From an uncultured Collinsella sp. (lineage in GTDB: Bacteria; Actinomycetota; Coriobacteriia; Coriobacteriales; Coriobacteriaceae), in contig CABQLI010000036.1 of NCBI GenBank assembly GCA_902464965.1, forward strand, positions 1-21,059: a stretch of DNA of 21,059 nt, written 5' to 3'. Shown here piece by piece: positions 1 to 7,175 of this stretch. Each line of letters starts with the position of its first letter. The stretch's first letter is position 1. The notes under the pieces were generated by a model. That model was not told the origin of the DNA, ran no database searches, and was given only the letters and a program-made list of their open reading frames with translations. A program made the position numbers and the translations under genes.

Positions 1-48
1 AAGCGGTCGGCGGGGCCATTGTGGCTCTTGACAGCGGATTGGGTCATA

Positions 49-164
49 TGAGCGAAAGCCCGCCAGAGCGAGCAAGGTGCCTTGAAACGAGGCGGCATTG
101 ACCTTCTGGTCATGCCGCCGAAGTTGAAAGGCAGATTGCCGCTCTGGCGGGCTTGCAGCGTCGA
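49..164. repeat. Structured intergenic element, copy A
   Basis: This non-coding segment lies just beyond the 3' end of the GntR gene and folds into a long interrupted stem. A perfect 13-bp outer stem (58-70 with 140-152) continues into an inner stem (72-83 with 128-139) that contains a two-base internal loop. An apical hairpin follows (91-103 with 108-119, one bulged base, loop 104-107). Blocks reading TGAGCGAAA (49-57), CAAGGTG, CAGATTGCC and TTGCAGCGTCGA (153-164) recur in the same order at 13273-13387, while the stems between them differ but still pair. It could be a structured RNA or a mobile, REP-like DNA element; strand and function are unknown. Confidence 0.6.
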
Positions 165-167
165 GCC

Positions 168-194
168 GTTGCGCGGTTTGGAAAACCGCGCAAC
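168..194 (-). terminator. Hairpin 3' of the GntR gene
   Basis: A perfect 12-bp stem (168-179 with 183-194) with a 3-nt loop starts 5 bases past the GntR stop codon. It lacks a clear U-run on the minus strand, so it may be a Rho-independent terminator, an mRNA-stabilising 3' hairpin, or an extension of the structured element beside it. Confidence 0.4.
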
Positions 195-199
195 TAGAG

Positions 200-919
200 C
201 TACATGACCATAACGTAGCGCGATCCCACGTAGTACTGCTTACCCATCAGGACCGGTTCGCCATTAGGACCGGTAAAGCCGGCACGCAGGTTGAGCAGTG
301 GATCGTGTGGAGCAATGCCCAGCTCGGCCGCCTGCTCGGTATTGGCACGAACGGCCTCGACCGTGCGGTAGCCAACCGAAACAATCGGCGTTCCGCCAAC
401 ACGCTCGACCTCGGCAAAAATCGACTTGTCCTCAAGATCGGCCGTCAACAGCTCACGGTAGGCATCAAACGGCACAAAGATGTTCTCCTCAAAGATGGGC
501 TCGCCGTCGGCCGTACGCACGCGCTTGATATGCAGCAGCAGCGCATCCTTCTGCAGGCCAAAGAACTCCATCTCGTTTTGGCGCGCCGGAACGATCTGGC
601 GATCGATCACGTGCGCACCGGCCTTCATGCCGTTGCCGGCACACAGCGCGGTAAACGTCTGCAGCGTCGAGGCGTGAAACTGGCGATTGATGTGCGGCGT
701 GGAGACAAAGGTGCCACGGCCCTGCTGCTTAACCAGGTAGCCGTCGGAGCACAGCTCCTCGACGGCGCGGCGCACCGTAATGCGGCTCACGTCGTACTGC
801 TCGGCTAGCTCAAGCTCGGACGGAATACGCTCCTTGGGTGCATAAACACCTTTCTCGATCGCATCCTTGATTTCGTCGTAAATCTGCTGGTAAAGCGGTG
901 CATTTTTGGGCGCAGGCAT
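200..919 (-). CDS. GntR/UTRA-family transcriptional regulator
   Basis: A 239-aa cytoplasmic DNA-binding repressor of the HutC/UTRA branch of GntR. Residues about 7-75 form the winged helix-turn-helix, with the typical sequences RIPSELELAEQYDVSRITVR and GRGTFV. Residues about 90-232 form the UTRA effector domain, which in this family usually binds a phosphorylated sugar or related metabolite. The ATG at 919 is chosen because the protein starts directly with the GntR fold (APLYQQIYDEI); the ribosome-binding site is weak (AAGAGTG about 8 nt upstream). The gene is monocistronic. Its upstream region carries a TATAACGTCT box also found before the PTS operon and, with one change, before the EamA gene. 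It is therefore the likely regulator of those genes and of itself (inference). The effector is unknown; a sugar or glycated-amine phosphate fits the neighbours. Confidence 0.9.
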   Translation of the reverse strand: MPAPKNAPLYQQIYDEIKDAIEKGVYAPKERIPSELELAEQYDVSRITVRRAVEELCSDGYLVKQQGRGTFVSTPHINRQFHASTLQTFTALCAGNGMKAGAHVIDRQIVPARQNEMEFFGLQKDALLLHIKRVRTADGEPIFEENIFVPFDAYRELLTADLEDKSIFAEVERVGGTPIVSVGYRTVEAVRANTEQAAELGIAPHDPLLNLRAGFTGPNGEPVLMGKQYYVGSRYVMVM

Positions 920-932
920 ATCTAATCACTCT

Positions 933-976
933 TATCGAAATATCGAAATAACTAATACGTATATAACGTCTAGTTT
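933..976 (-). promoter_or_regulatory. Promoter/operator region of the first GntR gene
   Basis: AT-rich DNA upstream of the regulator. It holds a tandem TATCGAAA repeat (933-948) and the box TATAACGTCT (962-971) overlapping an ATACGTAT palindrome. The 10-mer is identical to one in the PTS promoter at 7099-7108, which suggests autoregulation. No convincing -35/-10 pair was assigned. Confidence 0.45.
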
Positions 977-1015
977 CATATTACCTCATAATGATAAAAC
1001 GATACACCCTCCCCA

Positions 1016-1055
1016 CCAAAAAGCGACAGCTTCATTTTGGTAGGTTTTATCTGGG
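1016..1055. repeat. 40-bp dispersed repeat, copy 1 (REP-like)
   Basis: This 40-bp segment matches 3150-3189 at 37 of 40 positions. Its left part can fold: CCAAAA pairs with TTTTGG around a loop containing GCGACAG. The trailing block TTGGTAGGTTTTATCTGGG is identical in both copies. The loop resembles the GGGACAG core of other palindromes in the window. It sits between the GntR promoter and the YitT terminator hairpin. Confidence 0.7.
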
Positions 1056-1062
1056 CAAACGA

Positions 1063-1098
1063 GAGCCTCTCGAAAGCAACGGGGCTTTCGGGGGGCTC
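1063..1098 (-). terminator. Probable terminator of the YitT-family gene
   Basis: On the minus strand, GAGCC pairs with GGCTC and CGAAAGC pairs with GCTTTCG, separated by a small internal loop, about 40 bases past the YitT stop codon. The downstream U-run is poor (TCGTTTG). Confidence 0.5.
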
Positions 1099-1138
1099 GT
1101 TCGGATGGGTTGCGCAGGACCGGCAAAATGCCAATACC

Positions 1139-2146
1139 CTACTTGCCGTCGTCCTGCTGCAGGCTGTCCTGTTCGCTGAGGCGCGCCTGCCTGCTGGCCA
1201 TGCGTGCGGGCTTGTCGGGATCGGGAACGGCCGTGGGCATGGGCTCGTCGACATGACCACCCCACCAGCCGCCCACAAAGTTGAGCGTGTGGAACACGTT
1301 GATCACGGCGCCGGGATCAACGTCGCACACCAGCTTGATAATGTCCTGACTCTCGTAGGTCGAGACAACAGTGTTCAGCAGGTACATCTTTTCGCGGCTA
1401 TATCCGCCGACGACCTCGGCGCAGCTAATGCCGTGCTGAAAATGGTTTACGTAGGCAGTCATGACCTCGTCTGCCTTACGCGTCGTGATCTGCAGCGTCA
1501 CGCGATCGTAGCGACGATAGAAACTGTCGATAGTCTTGGTCGAAATAAACTGGAACACGATGGAATACGCCGCCTTGTCCCAGCCAAACATAAAGCCAAA
1601 GATCGCCAGGATAAAGCAGTTGAAACCAAAGATGACGCCCCAGATGGTCTTGCCCGTGTGGTTGGAAACCCACAGCGCGATAAAGTCGGTGCCGCCGGTG
1701 GATGCGCCGGATTTAAGCGCGATGGCAGCGCCCAGACCCGAGACCACGCCGCCAAAAATGATGAGCATGATCTTGTCGCCCAAAAACGGCGCGAAGTGAA
1801 AGACGTTGAGGAACAGCGATGAGAGCACGACCTGCATCATCGAGAAGATGACGAAGCGCTTGCTAATGCCGCTCCAACATAGGAGCGCCACGGGGATGTT
1901 GAGCGCGAGCATGCCGAGCGAGATGTCGATATGAACGCCACCCAGCGAGGTAACGCGATCGAGTAGGACCGCGACGCCGGTAAGACCGCTCGGAAGCAGG
2001 TCGGCGGGCTGAATGAACGCCTGGATCAGAAATGTCTGGAGAACGGCGGAAATGGTGACCGCCACAGCGGTAATGGCACGGCGGACGATGGTGAGGCGGC
2101 CGAGCACGAGCACGCGGTCCGTGAGCTGATCGATGGCGTTCGCCAC
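1139..2146 (-). CDS. YitT family integral membrane protein
   Basis: A 335-aa protein of the YitT/DUF161 family with a C-terminal DUF2179 domain; the transported substrate of the family is not established. Five or six hydrophobic segments lie between residues about 20 and 200. The family hallmark GASTGGTDF is at 147-155, and the soluble DUF2179 domain spans about 222-292. A hydrophilic tail of about 40 residues follows. Translation probably starts at a GTG (2146), because AAAGGAG lies 5 nt upstream and no better-placed ATG exists. It is separated from the upstream HAD gene by 354 bp with a large palindrome, so it probably has its own promoter. No functional link to the PTS locus is visible. 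Confidence 0.88.
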   Translation of the reverse strand: MANAIDQLTDRVLVLGRLTIVRRAITAVAVTISAVLQTFLIQAFIQPADLLPSGLTGVAVLLDRVTSLGGVHIDISLGMLALNIPVALLCWSGISKRFVIFSMMQVVLSSLFLNVFHFAPFLGDKIMLIIFGGVVSGLGAAIALKSGASTGGTDFIALWVSNHTGKTIWGVIFGFNCFILAIFGFMFGWDKAAYSIVFQFISTKTIDSFYRRYDRVTLQITTRKADEVMTAYVNHFQHGISCAEVVGGYSREKMYLLNTVVSTYESQDIIKLVCDVDPGAVINVFHTLNFVGGWWGGHVDEPMPTAVPDPDKPARMASRQARLSEQDSLQQDDGK

Positions 2147-2284
2147 GCAGGCTCCTTTCGAAGGCAGATGTAGTTGTGGGGTATGTCCGCGATTGTAGCA
2201 TGGAGCGTGCGGGGGCGCTTCAATTCACCCTCTCTCGACAACCAAAGCGGGACCAGCAACCCCACGACCAAAGGCCCAAATTAC

Positions 2285-2403
2285 AAGTGAGTAGACTTTA
2301 CGCGACCTGCAGAGCACACCCAAAACCGCCACCCCTGTGACCTGCGGTTTTACTAGAGCAGATGCGCTTTGTGCTCGTCTTGCATCAAAAAGTCTACTCA
2401 CTT
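2285..2403. repeat. 119-bp nested palindromic element
   Basis: A perfect 15-bp inverted repeat (2285-2299 with 2389-2403, AAGTGAGTAGACTTT) encloses 89 bases. These contain two further nested pairs, GAGCACA/TGTGCTC and AAAACCGC/GCGGTTTT. It occupies most of the 354-bp gap between the YitT gene and the HAD gene (2147-2500), where no ORF is credible. The rest of the gap holds only the YitT leader (left) and unremarkable sequence (2404-2500). Its size and architecture resemble a miniature repeat of the REPIN/MITE type; it could also terminate HAD transcription. Confidence 0.65.
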
Positions 2404-2500
2404 AGTCCGAATCGAAGCCAAACGGATCCAAATAGATGACAAATTAAGCCAATCCGCAGCAAAAGACGCGTGAATCAGTGCTTCTCGCGGCGGATTGACG

Positions 2501-3130
2501 CTACAAAGCGGCCAAAATGTCGGTCAGATTATCGATAACGGAATCGGCTCGCGATTGATCGAGGTTGACACCCTCGTGCGGACGCAGCGCCAGGACGCAG
2601 GCGCCGGAGCGCTTACCAGCCTCGATGCCCAAAGGCGAATCCTCGATAACCAGGCACTCGGCAGGCTCCACCCCCAGCGCCTCCATGGCACGCAGGTAGA
2701 TCTCGGGGTCGGGCTTAAACGCACTGCACTCGTGACCGCTGATGGTGTAGTCCAGCACGTCGGCGATACCGGCAATCTCCACCAGCTCGTCGATCAACTC
2801 GCGATAGGACGAGCTCGCGATGGCACACTTCACGCCACGCTCATGCAGCTCACGCATCACCGGCTCCGTCTGCTCGTTGAGCAGCTCGGCATACGGAACG
2901 GGGTGGTCCGGGCTGTAGACCTGCTTGTACTCCACGCGTAGGCGCTCGCGCAGCTCAACATCGTCGGGCACCAGCGCCTCCCAAATGGCCGGCTCGTTAG
3001 ACCCCGAAAGATCGGGAATCTCGTCAAAGTGGAACCCCTTCTCTTCCATAAACGCCACGCGGCGGCGGTTGTAGAACCACTCGGTATCGACCAGCACGCC
3101 GTCCATGTCAAACAGCACTGCCTTGATCAT
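2501..3130 (-). CDS. HAD-superfamily phosphatase, beta-phosphoglucomutase-like
   Basis: A 209-aa soluble haloacid-dehalogenase-fold enzyme of the subclass that includes beta-phosphoglucomutase and small sugar-phosphate phosphatases. All four HAD motifs are visible: DMDGVLVDTEW with nucleophile D8 and acid/base D10, S106-S108 in ASSS, K139 in FKPDPE, and E163-D164 in IEDSPLG. An alpha-helical cap lies at about residues 15-85. The start at 3130 gives 8-nt spacing to AGGAGG; an ATG six bases further upstream (3136) would leave only 2 nt. The substrate cannot be read from the sequence. Proximity to the PTS locus suggests a sugar phosphate, but a REP-like repeat and a terminator separate it from the SIS gene, so it is probably a separate transcription unit. 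Confidence 0.88.
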   Translation of the reverse strand: MIKAVLFDMDGVLVDTEWFYNRRRVAFMEEKGFHFDEIPDLSGSNEPAIWEALVPDDVELRERLRVEYKQVYSPDHPVPYAELLNEQTEPVMRELHERGVKCAIASSSYRELIDELVEIAGIADVLDYTISGHECSAFKPDPEIYLRAMEALGVEPAECLVIEDSPLGIEAGKRSGACVLALRPHEGVNLDQSRADSVIDNLTDILAAL

Positions 3131-3149
3131 ACGCATCTCCTCCTACCTG

Positions 3150-3189
3150 CCAAAAAGGGACAGGTTTATTTTGGTAGGTTTTATCTGGG
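3150..3189. repeat. 40-bp dispersed repeat, copy 2 (REP-like)
   Basis: This is the second copy of the 1016-1055 repeat, with three differences. Here the foldable part is more complete: CCTGCCAAAA pairs with TTTTGGTAGG (one G-T wobble) around a loop carrying AGGGACAGG. It abuts the ribosome-binding site of the HAD gene, so it lies in that gene's leader. Confidence 0.7.
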
Positions 3190-3225
3190 GTTTTATGACG
3201 CGACAGACACGCCCCCAAAGCAAAA

Positions 3226-3253
3226 AGGGGACGGGGCGCAAACCCCATCCCCT
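3226..3253 (-). terminator. Terminator after the first SIS gene
   Basis: An 11-bp stem with one mismatch (3226-3236 with 3243-3253, GC-rich) is followed on the minus strand by a run of T (3222-3226). It lies about 35 bases past the SIS stop codon and should close the PTS-SIS transcription unit. Confidence 0.75.
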
Positions 3254-3286
3254 CTCAATCAACCCGTAAGGTCTACTTACTTGTGA

Positions 3287-4270
3287 TTAGTAGGAAAGCT
3301 TCCACATGTAGCGACGCATGGTCAGCGGGTGCTGACGGGCCTCGGCGATCTGGTTGCCGTACTCGCGCATAACGGCGAGGTGCAGCAGCGGGTTGAAGTA
3401 GGTGACGACGCTCGCGGGCACGGCGTCAGCCAGGCCGTAGTCCTTGGAGTCGATCAGAGCGACCTTGGCGCCCATGCGCTCAAGGAAGGTGAGGGCGCGG
3501 GCGTCCATCGGACGGGTAGCGCCATCGGACATGAAGAAGACGTAGGGCTTACCCTCGGTGGAAACCTCGAACGGGCCGTGGAAGTACTCGCCGGTGTTGT
3601 AGGCGGCGGCGTCGATCCACTGCATCTCGGTGAACAGGAAGGCGGCGTGAGAATAAGCCATCTTCTCGGAGGCACCGGAAGCCATGAAGTAGATCATCTT
3701 GTCGTCCTTGAAGTCCTCGGCGAACTTCTTGGCGAGCTTCTTGCAGTGCTGAGCGGCGTTCTCGCAGAGCTCGAAGACGTTGGTGAGGCCGGTGATCATG
3801 TCCTCGTAGTGGTCATAGCCCTCGGTCTGCTGAAGGATCTCGACAGCAAGAGCGATGGCGTAGCCGGGCTTCTCGCACTTGGCAGCGAAGTTGGCGTGGA
3901 AGCCGTGAACGATGACGTAATCAGCGTCGACGGTCAGAGCGGAGCCAGCCTTGTTGGTGAGGGAGACGACCGGGCAGTTGTGCTTCTTGGCGGTCTTGTT
4001 GGCCTCGACGGTCTCGGGCGTGGAGCCACCGAGGGAGCAGGTGATCACGAAGGTGTGCTCGTTGACCCAAGAAGGCGTGTCATAGTTGAACTCGTTAGCG
4101 GTGAAGATCTGAACGTTCAGCTTGTCCGTGTTGTTGGCCAGGAAGTACTTGGCGGGGTACAGGTCGGACATGGAAGCACCGCAGCCGACGAAGGCGACGC
4201 TGTGGATCTCGTGGTTGGACAGGACGTCAGCGACGATCTGCTTAGGGAGGTTAAGGTCGATCTCGTACAT
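3287..4270 (-). CDS. SIS-domain sugar isomerase/deglycase, FrlB/GfrE/GfrF-like
   Basis: A 327-aa cytoplasmic protein with two SIS (sugar isomerase) domains, about residues 20-150 and 190-310, the layout of fructosamine-6-phosphate deglycases and the GlmS isomerase half. FrlB-type enzymes split fructoselysine-6-phosphate into glucose-6-phosphate and lysine. Visible features are the phosphosugar-binding loop FVGCGAS (27-33), SLGGSTPE (79-86), and the catalytic-region motif GEYFHGPFE with E228 and H231. The C-terminus reads RRYMWKLSY, nearly the same as in the second SIS protein. The start at 4270 is chosen because AAGGA lies 9 nt upstream; the ATG at 4279 would abut the Shine-Dalgarno sequence, and the one at 4369 lies inside a palindrome region. 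It follows EIID by 198 bp and is probably the last gene of the PTS operon. Exact substrate unknown. Confidence 0.85.
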   Translation of the reverse strand: MYEIDLNLPKQIVADVLSNHEIHSVAFVGCGASMSDLYPAKYFLANNTDKLNVQIFTANEFNYDTPSWVNEHTFVITCSLGGSTPETVEANKTAKKHNCPVVSLTNKAGSALTVDADYVIVHGFHANFAAKCEKPGYAIALAVEILQQTEGYDHYEDMITGLTNVFELCENAAQHCKKLAKKFAEDFKDDKMIYFMASGASEKMAYSHAAFLFTEMQWIDAAAYNTGEYFHGPFEVSTEGKPYVFFMSDGATRPMDARALTFLERMGAKVALIDSKDYGLADAVPASVVTYFNPLLHLAVMREYGNQIAEARQHPLTMRRYMWKLSY

Positions 4271-4360
4271 CTGACACATTCCTTTCGATTTTTGCGGCGC
4301 CACATTGCCGGGCGCTCGCAGGGTTACCGTGGTTTGGACCGAGTCGCCGGCCCGTTGAGG

Positions 4361-4391
4361 ATGTGTCAAAGGAACTGTCCCTTTGACACAT
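4361..4391. repeat. Palindromic REP-like repeat between EIID and the SIS gene
   Basis: A perfect 12-bp inverted repeat (4361-4372 with 4380-4391) surrounds a 7-nt centre. Read on the minus strand it contains AAAGGGACAGTTCCTTT, the same GGGACAG core as at 3150-3189 and 10550-10590, but with entirely different arms. Confidence 0.7.
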
Positions 4392-4403
4392 TTAGGGATG
4401 GAA

Positions 4404-4434
4404 GCCTGCCTGGGGTATGGGATGCCAGGCAGGC
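4404..4434 (-). terminator. Intercistronic hairpin after EIID
   Basis: A perfect 10-bp stem (4404-4413 with 4425-4434) with an 11-nt loop lies about 35 bases past the EIID stop. There is no U-run, so it may be a partial terminator or an RNA-processing/stability hairpin that lowers expression of the downstream SIS gene relative to the PTS genes. Confidence 0.5.
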
Positions 4435-4468
4435 CCCCGGGGGAAAGCGGTTAGACGCTTGGTCGCGA

Positions 4469-5302
4469 CTAGGCCAGGATGCCGGCCGCGGAGAGGGCGA
4501 TGCCGCCCACGATGGCGATCACGAGAAGCCAACCGGTGTTGACATTCTTCTTGATGAGCCAGTACATAAGGCCGGTGAGGCCGAGGGAAATCATCTGGGG
4601 CATCATGCCGTCCAGGATGTCCTGAATCACGACGGTGCCCTCAGCGAACTGCAGCGGGGTGGTGGCGCCGATCAGCGTAGCGATCATGCCGCCCACGGAC
4701 ATAAGACCCACGATGCCGCAGACATACATGAGCTTCTCCATGAGGTCGCCGCCCTGAAGCTTGCTCAGGTACTCGTGGCCGCCCTGATAGCCCATCTTGG
4801 CTGCGAACCAAGTGATCAGCACAGAGGGGACGATGGAGATGAGCATGGCCAGGATCGGGCCCATGATGGAGCCCTGCTGAGCCAGCTGAACGCCCAGGCC
4901 AAAGGCGATGACGCGGATGGTGCCCTGGAAGAAGGAGTCACCGATGCCGGAAAGCGGACCCATGAGGGAGGTCTTGACCGCGTTGATCGAATCGGGATCG
5001 AAGTTCTCGGGATCCTTGGCGTACTCCTCCTCCATGGAGGCGGAGAGGCCCAGGATGAAAGCGCTCGTCTGCGGGGTGCAGTTGTAGAACGCCATGTGAC
5101 GGTGGTAAGCCTCTTTCTTAGCAGCGAGCTGCTTGGGGTCGGACTCATCCGGATAGAGGCGATCGAGCGTGGGAACCATGCCGTAGAGGAAGCCCATGTT
5201 CATCTGACGCTCGTAGTTCCAAGAGGCCTGGATGGCCCAGGAGCGCCAGAAGAACTGGCTGACCTTCTTGTTCAGGGACACGTCCTTGGTTGCGGTTGCC
5301 AT
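4469..5302 (-). CDS. PTS mannose/fructose/sorbose-family EIID component
   Basis: A 277-aa membrane subunit that, with EIIC, forms the translocation channel of a mannose-family PTS permease. The N-terminal cytoplasmic part carries typical EIID sequence: FFWRSWAIQASWNYERQMNM, then a conserved segment with EEEYAK and VKTSLMGPLSGIGDSFFQGT (about residues 127-146). Hydrophobic segments follow at about 147-180 and 205-230, and a C-terminal membrane helix at about 255-277. The ATG at 5302 has AGGAGG 7 nt upstream. It lies 13 bp after EIIC, so the two are translationally close, as is usual for these operons. The family transports hexoses, amino sugars and glycated amines; the substrate here is inferred only from the adjacent SIS protein. 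Confidence 0.93.
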   Translation of the reverse strand: MATATKDVSLNKKVSQFFWRSWAIQASWNYERQMNMGFLYGMVPTLDRLYPDESDPKQLAAKKEAYHRHMAFYNCTPQTSAFILGLSASMEEEYAKDPENFDPDSINAVKTSLMGPLSGIGDSFFQGTIRVIAFGLGVQLAQQGSIMGPILAMLISIVPSVLITWFAAKMGYQGGHEYLSKLQGGDLMEKLMYVCGIVGLMSVGGMIATLIGATTPLQFAEGTVVIQDILDGMMPQMISLGLTGLMYWLIKKNVNTGWLLVIAIVGGIALSAAGILA

Positions 5303-5315
5303 AGTGTGTTCCTCC

Positions 5316-6110
5316 TTAGTCTTCGTCGTCTTCGAGCGGATCGTAGTCGGAATCGACACCGGCGGCTGCATGGGAACCGTTGAACTTGAAGCCCATGAAG
5401 ACGACAGCCAGGCACACACCGATCAGAGCGACCGCGATGACGGACAGGTTGAGGTAAGCGGCGAGCAGGAAACCGATGAACAGGAACGGAGTCATACCCT
5501 TCTTGATCATCATGGTGAGCAGCAGGGCCAAGCCGTAGGCGGTCATGATCTTGGTCGAAACGTTAAGACCAGTGGACAGCCACTCGGGAACCATGTTGAC
5601 GATGGCCTGAACCAGGTCGGTACCAACAAAGACGGCGAGGAAGATCGGCAGGAAGTACATGACAGCGTACAGACCGGAGCCGGCGCAGATGTGCATACGG
5701 TAGGCGGTCTTGAACTTTCCGTTATCGATCGCGTTATCTGCCACATGGGTGAGGGCGGCGATGATGGAACGGAACACGATGCCGAGGAGCTGACCCAGGA
5801 CGGCAACCGGGATGGCGATCGTCATGGCAGTCTCGGCGGAAGCATCGGTCAGGCACGCAAAGGCAGCGGCCACGATGCCGCCCAGGACCATATCGGGCGG
5901 AACGGCGGCGCCGACCTGCACCAGGCCCATGGACACGAGCTCGACGGCGGCACCGACGGCAAGGCCGGTGGGCACATCGCCCAGCAGCAGACCGACGAGC
6001 GTAGCGCCAACGAGGGGCTGCTCGAAGTTAAGACGACCGAGCAGGCGGGAGTCCCACATGCAGAACACGCCGACGAGGCCGACGAGCACCGCACTGATGA
6101 ACGTATTCAT
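5316..6110 (-). CDS. PTS mannose/fructose/sorbose-family EIIC component
   Basis: A 264-aa integral membrane subunit of the EII-Sor type. Conserved features are MWDSRLLGR near residues 18-25, FEQPLVGATLVGLLLGD (29-45) and AVGAAVELVSMGLVQVGAAVPPD (51-73), followed by several hydrophobic helices to about residue 240. The last 20 or so residues are hydrophilic and strongly acidic (DYDPLEDDED). The start codon ATG at 6110 has AAAGGAG about 6 nt upstream. It lies between EIIAB (36-bp gap) and EIID (13-bp gap), the standard gene order for this permease class. Together with EIID it moves the sugar across the membrane while EIIB phosphorylates it. Confidence 0.93.
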   Translation of the reverse strand: MNTFISAVLVGLVGVFCMWDSRLLGRLNFEQPLVGATLVGLLLGDVPTGLAVGAAVELVSMGLVQVGAAVPPDMVLGGIVAAAFACLTDASAETAMTIAIPVAVLGQLLGIVFRSIIAALTHVADNAIDNGKFKTAYRMHICAGSGLYAVMYFLPIFLAVFVGTDLVQAIVNMVPEWLSTGLNVSTKIMTAYGLALLLTMMIKKGMTPFLFIGFLLAAYLNLSVIAVALIGVCLAVVFMGFKFNGSHAAAGVDSDYDPLEDDED

Positions 6111-6146
6111 ACCCTTCTCCTTTCAGTCAGGCAAAAGCCTGGTTGA

Positions 6147-7070
6147 TTACAGCTTGGCGTCGATGTCGACGCTCTGATACGTAGGGGTCTGCTGGACGTA
6201 GAGCTTGATGCCCATGTCGAGCAGCTGGTTGACGTCGGCCTTCTGGGTGGCGTCGAGGAAGACGGAGCTGTCCTTGCCGCCAATCTGATCGGCACCGTCG
6301 TGGTTGGCGGTGGCGCCCAGGTTGATGGCGTCGAGCTTGTAGCCCTGGCAGAACTGCAGCATCTCGGCCGTGTTGCCAAAGACGAACATGACGCGCTCGC
6401 CGAGGGTGTTGAGCTTGTCCATCTTGGCGAGGGCGCGCTCGACGGTGAAGACGTTCAGGCGCACGCCCTGGGGCTTGGCCAGCTTAAGAGCGCCCTTCTT
6501 GATGTCATCGTTGGCGGCAGCGTTGTCGACGACGATGATGCGCTCGGCCTGAACCTTGGTGGTCCAGGTAAAGACGACCTGGCCGTGCAGCAGACGGTAG
6601 TCAAGACGTGCGAGGACAATCTTGGCGGGACCGGAGCTGTGACGGGGCGCCTTGGCCTTCTTGGCGGGAGCCGCAGCAGCCTCGACCGGTGCGTTGGGGT
6701 TGGTCAGACCGGTGCGGGCCTCGTTGATGAGGGCCGCGAGCTCGGCGCCCTTGACGGGGACGGGGCTCATAGCGAGCGTGAGCGCCAGCGGGATGTTGAA
6801 ACCGCTGACAACCGTGAACTTCGTGCCGTTCTTGGAAAGCTCGACCATGTTGTTGTTGACCGAGCTGCCGAGCATATCGGTCAGCACATAGACGGTGTCG
6901 TCCGCGTTGAACGTGGCGATCATGGCGTCCACCTTATTGGTGATGGGCTCCTTGTCGTCACGAGCAAGCGACACGACGTGGACGTTCGACACGTCGCCGA
7001 GAACCATCTCGAGCGTGTCTTTGGCGCCTGCGGCCAGGCCGCCATGAGATGCGAGAATGATCTGATTCAT
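6147..7070 (-). CDS. PTS mannose-family fused EIIAB component
   Basis: A 307-aa cytoplasmic phosphotransfer protein with EIIA and EIIB in one chain, like ManX. The EIIA domain occupies residues 1 to about 125; its phosphorylated histidine is H9 in ILASHGGLA. An Ala/Pro/Lys-rich linker (about 128-148) leads to the EIIB domain (about 149-307), whose active site is H162 in ARLDYRLLHGQV. EIIA takes phosphate from HPr and passes it to EIIB, which phosphorylates the sugar bound to EIIC/EIID. The ATG at 7070 has GGAGGAGG 4-5 nt upstream. This is the first gene of the operon EIIAB-EIIC-EIID-SIS. Its promoter holds the box shared with the GntR and EamA upstream regions, pointing to control by the GntR at 200-919. 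Confidence 0.94.
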   Translation of the reverse strand: MNQIILASHGGLAAGAKDTLEMVLGDVSNVHVVSLARDDKEPITNKVDAMIATFNADDTVYVLTDMLGSSVNNNMVELSKNGTKFTVVSGFNIPLALTLAMSPVPVKGAELAALINEARTGLTNPNAPVEAAAAPAKKAKAPRHSSGPAKIVLARLDYRLLHGQVVFTWTTKVQAERIIVVDNAAANDDIKKGALKLAKPQGVRLNVFTVERALAKMDKLNTLGERVMFVFGNTAEMLQFCQGYKLDAINLGATANHDGADQIGGKDSSVFLDATQKADVNQLLDMGIKLYVQQTPTYQSVDIDAKL

Positions 7071-7086
7071 CTTGCCTCCTCCTTTT

Positions 7087-7116
7087 CGTTATGGTCATTA
7101 TAACGTCTTATACGTT
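7087..7116 (-). promoter_or_regulatory. PTS operon promoter and probable GntR operator
   Basis: On the minus strand a TATAAT (-10-like, complement of 7097-7102) lies 26-31 bases before the EIIAB start. It is overlapped by an inverted repeat CGTTAT/ATAACG (7087-7092 and 7100-7105) and the box TATAACGTCT (7099-7108). A repressor bound here would block RNA polymerase. A good -35 hexamer is not visible, which suggests dependence on an activator or weak intrinsic activity. Confidence 0.5.
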
Positions 7117-7140
7117 GCTTATATTGCTAATTAGTATAAA

Positions 7141-7175
7141 GACCGTTCGCGGGTGAAAATCGACCGTTGACGGGT
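7141..7175 (-). promoter_or_regulatory. 21-bp-spaced direct repeat upstream of the PTS promoter
   Basis: GACCGTTCGCGGGT (7141-7154) recurs as GACCGTTGACGGGT (7162-7175), 12 of 14 identical, with starts 21 bp apart (two helical turns). It lies about 40-75 bp upstream of the PTS -10 element, where activators commonly bind. An AACGT/ACGTT inverted repeat follows at 7178-7194. Confidence 0.4.

Noticed and set aside
2285..2403. Riboswitch for the YitT gene
   Set aside because: The structure is a symmetrical nested palindrome without the asymmetric junctions of known aptamers, and it is closer to a repeat element.
4271..4369. Upstream extension of the first SIS protein to an ATG at 4369
   Set aside because: The extra residues are not SIS-like and overlap a palindromic repeat, while a good ribosome-binding site precedes the ATG at 4270.
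3329..5383. Long plus-strand open frame (684 codons) antisense to the SIS, EIID and EIIC genes
   Set aside because: It mirrors the codon bias of three well-supported minus-strand genes, crosses their boundaries and shows no recognisable domain.
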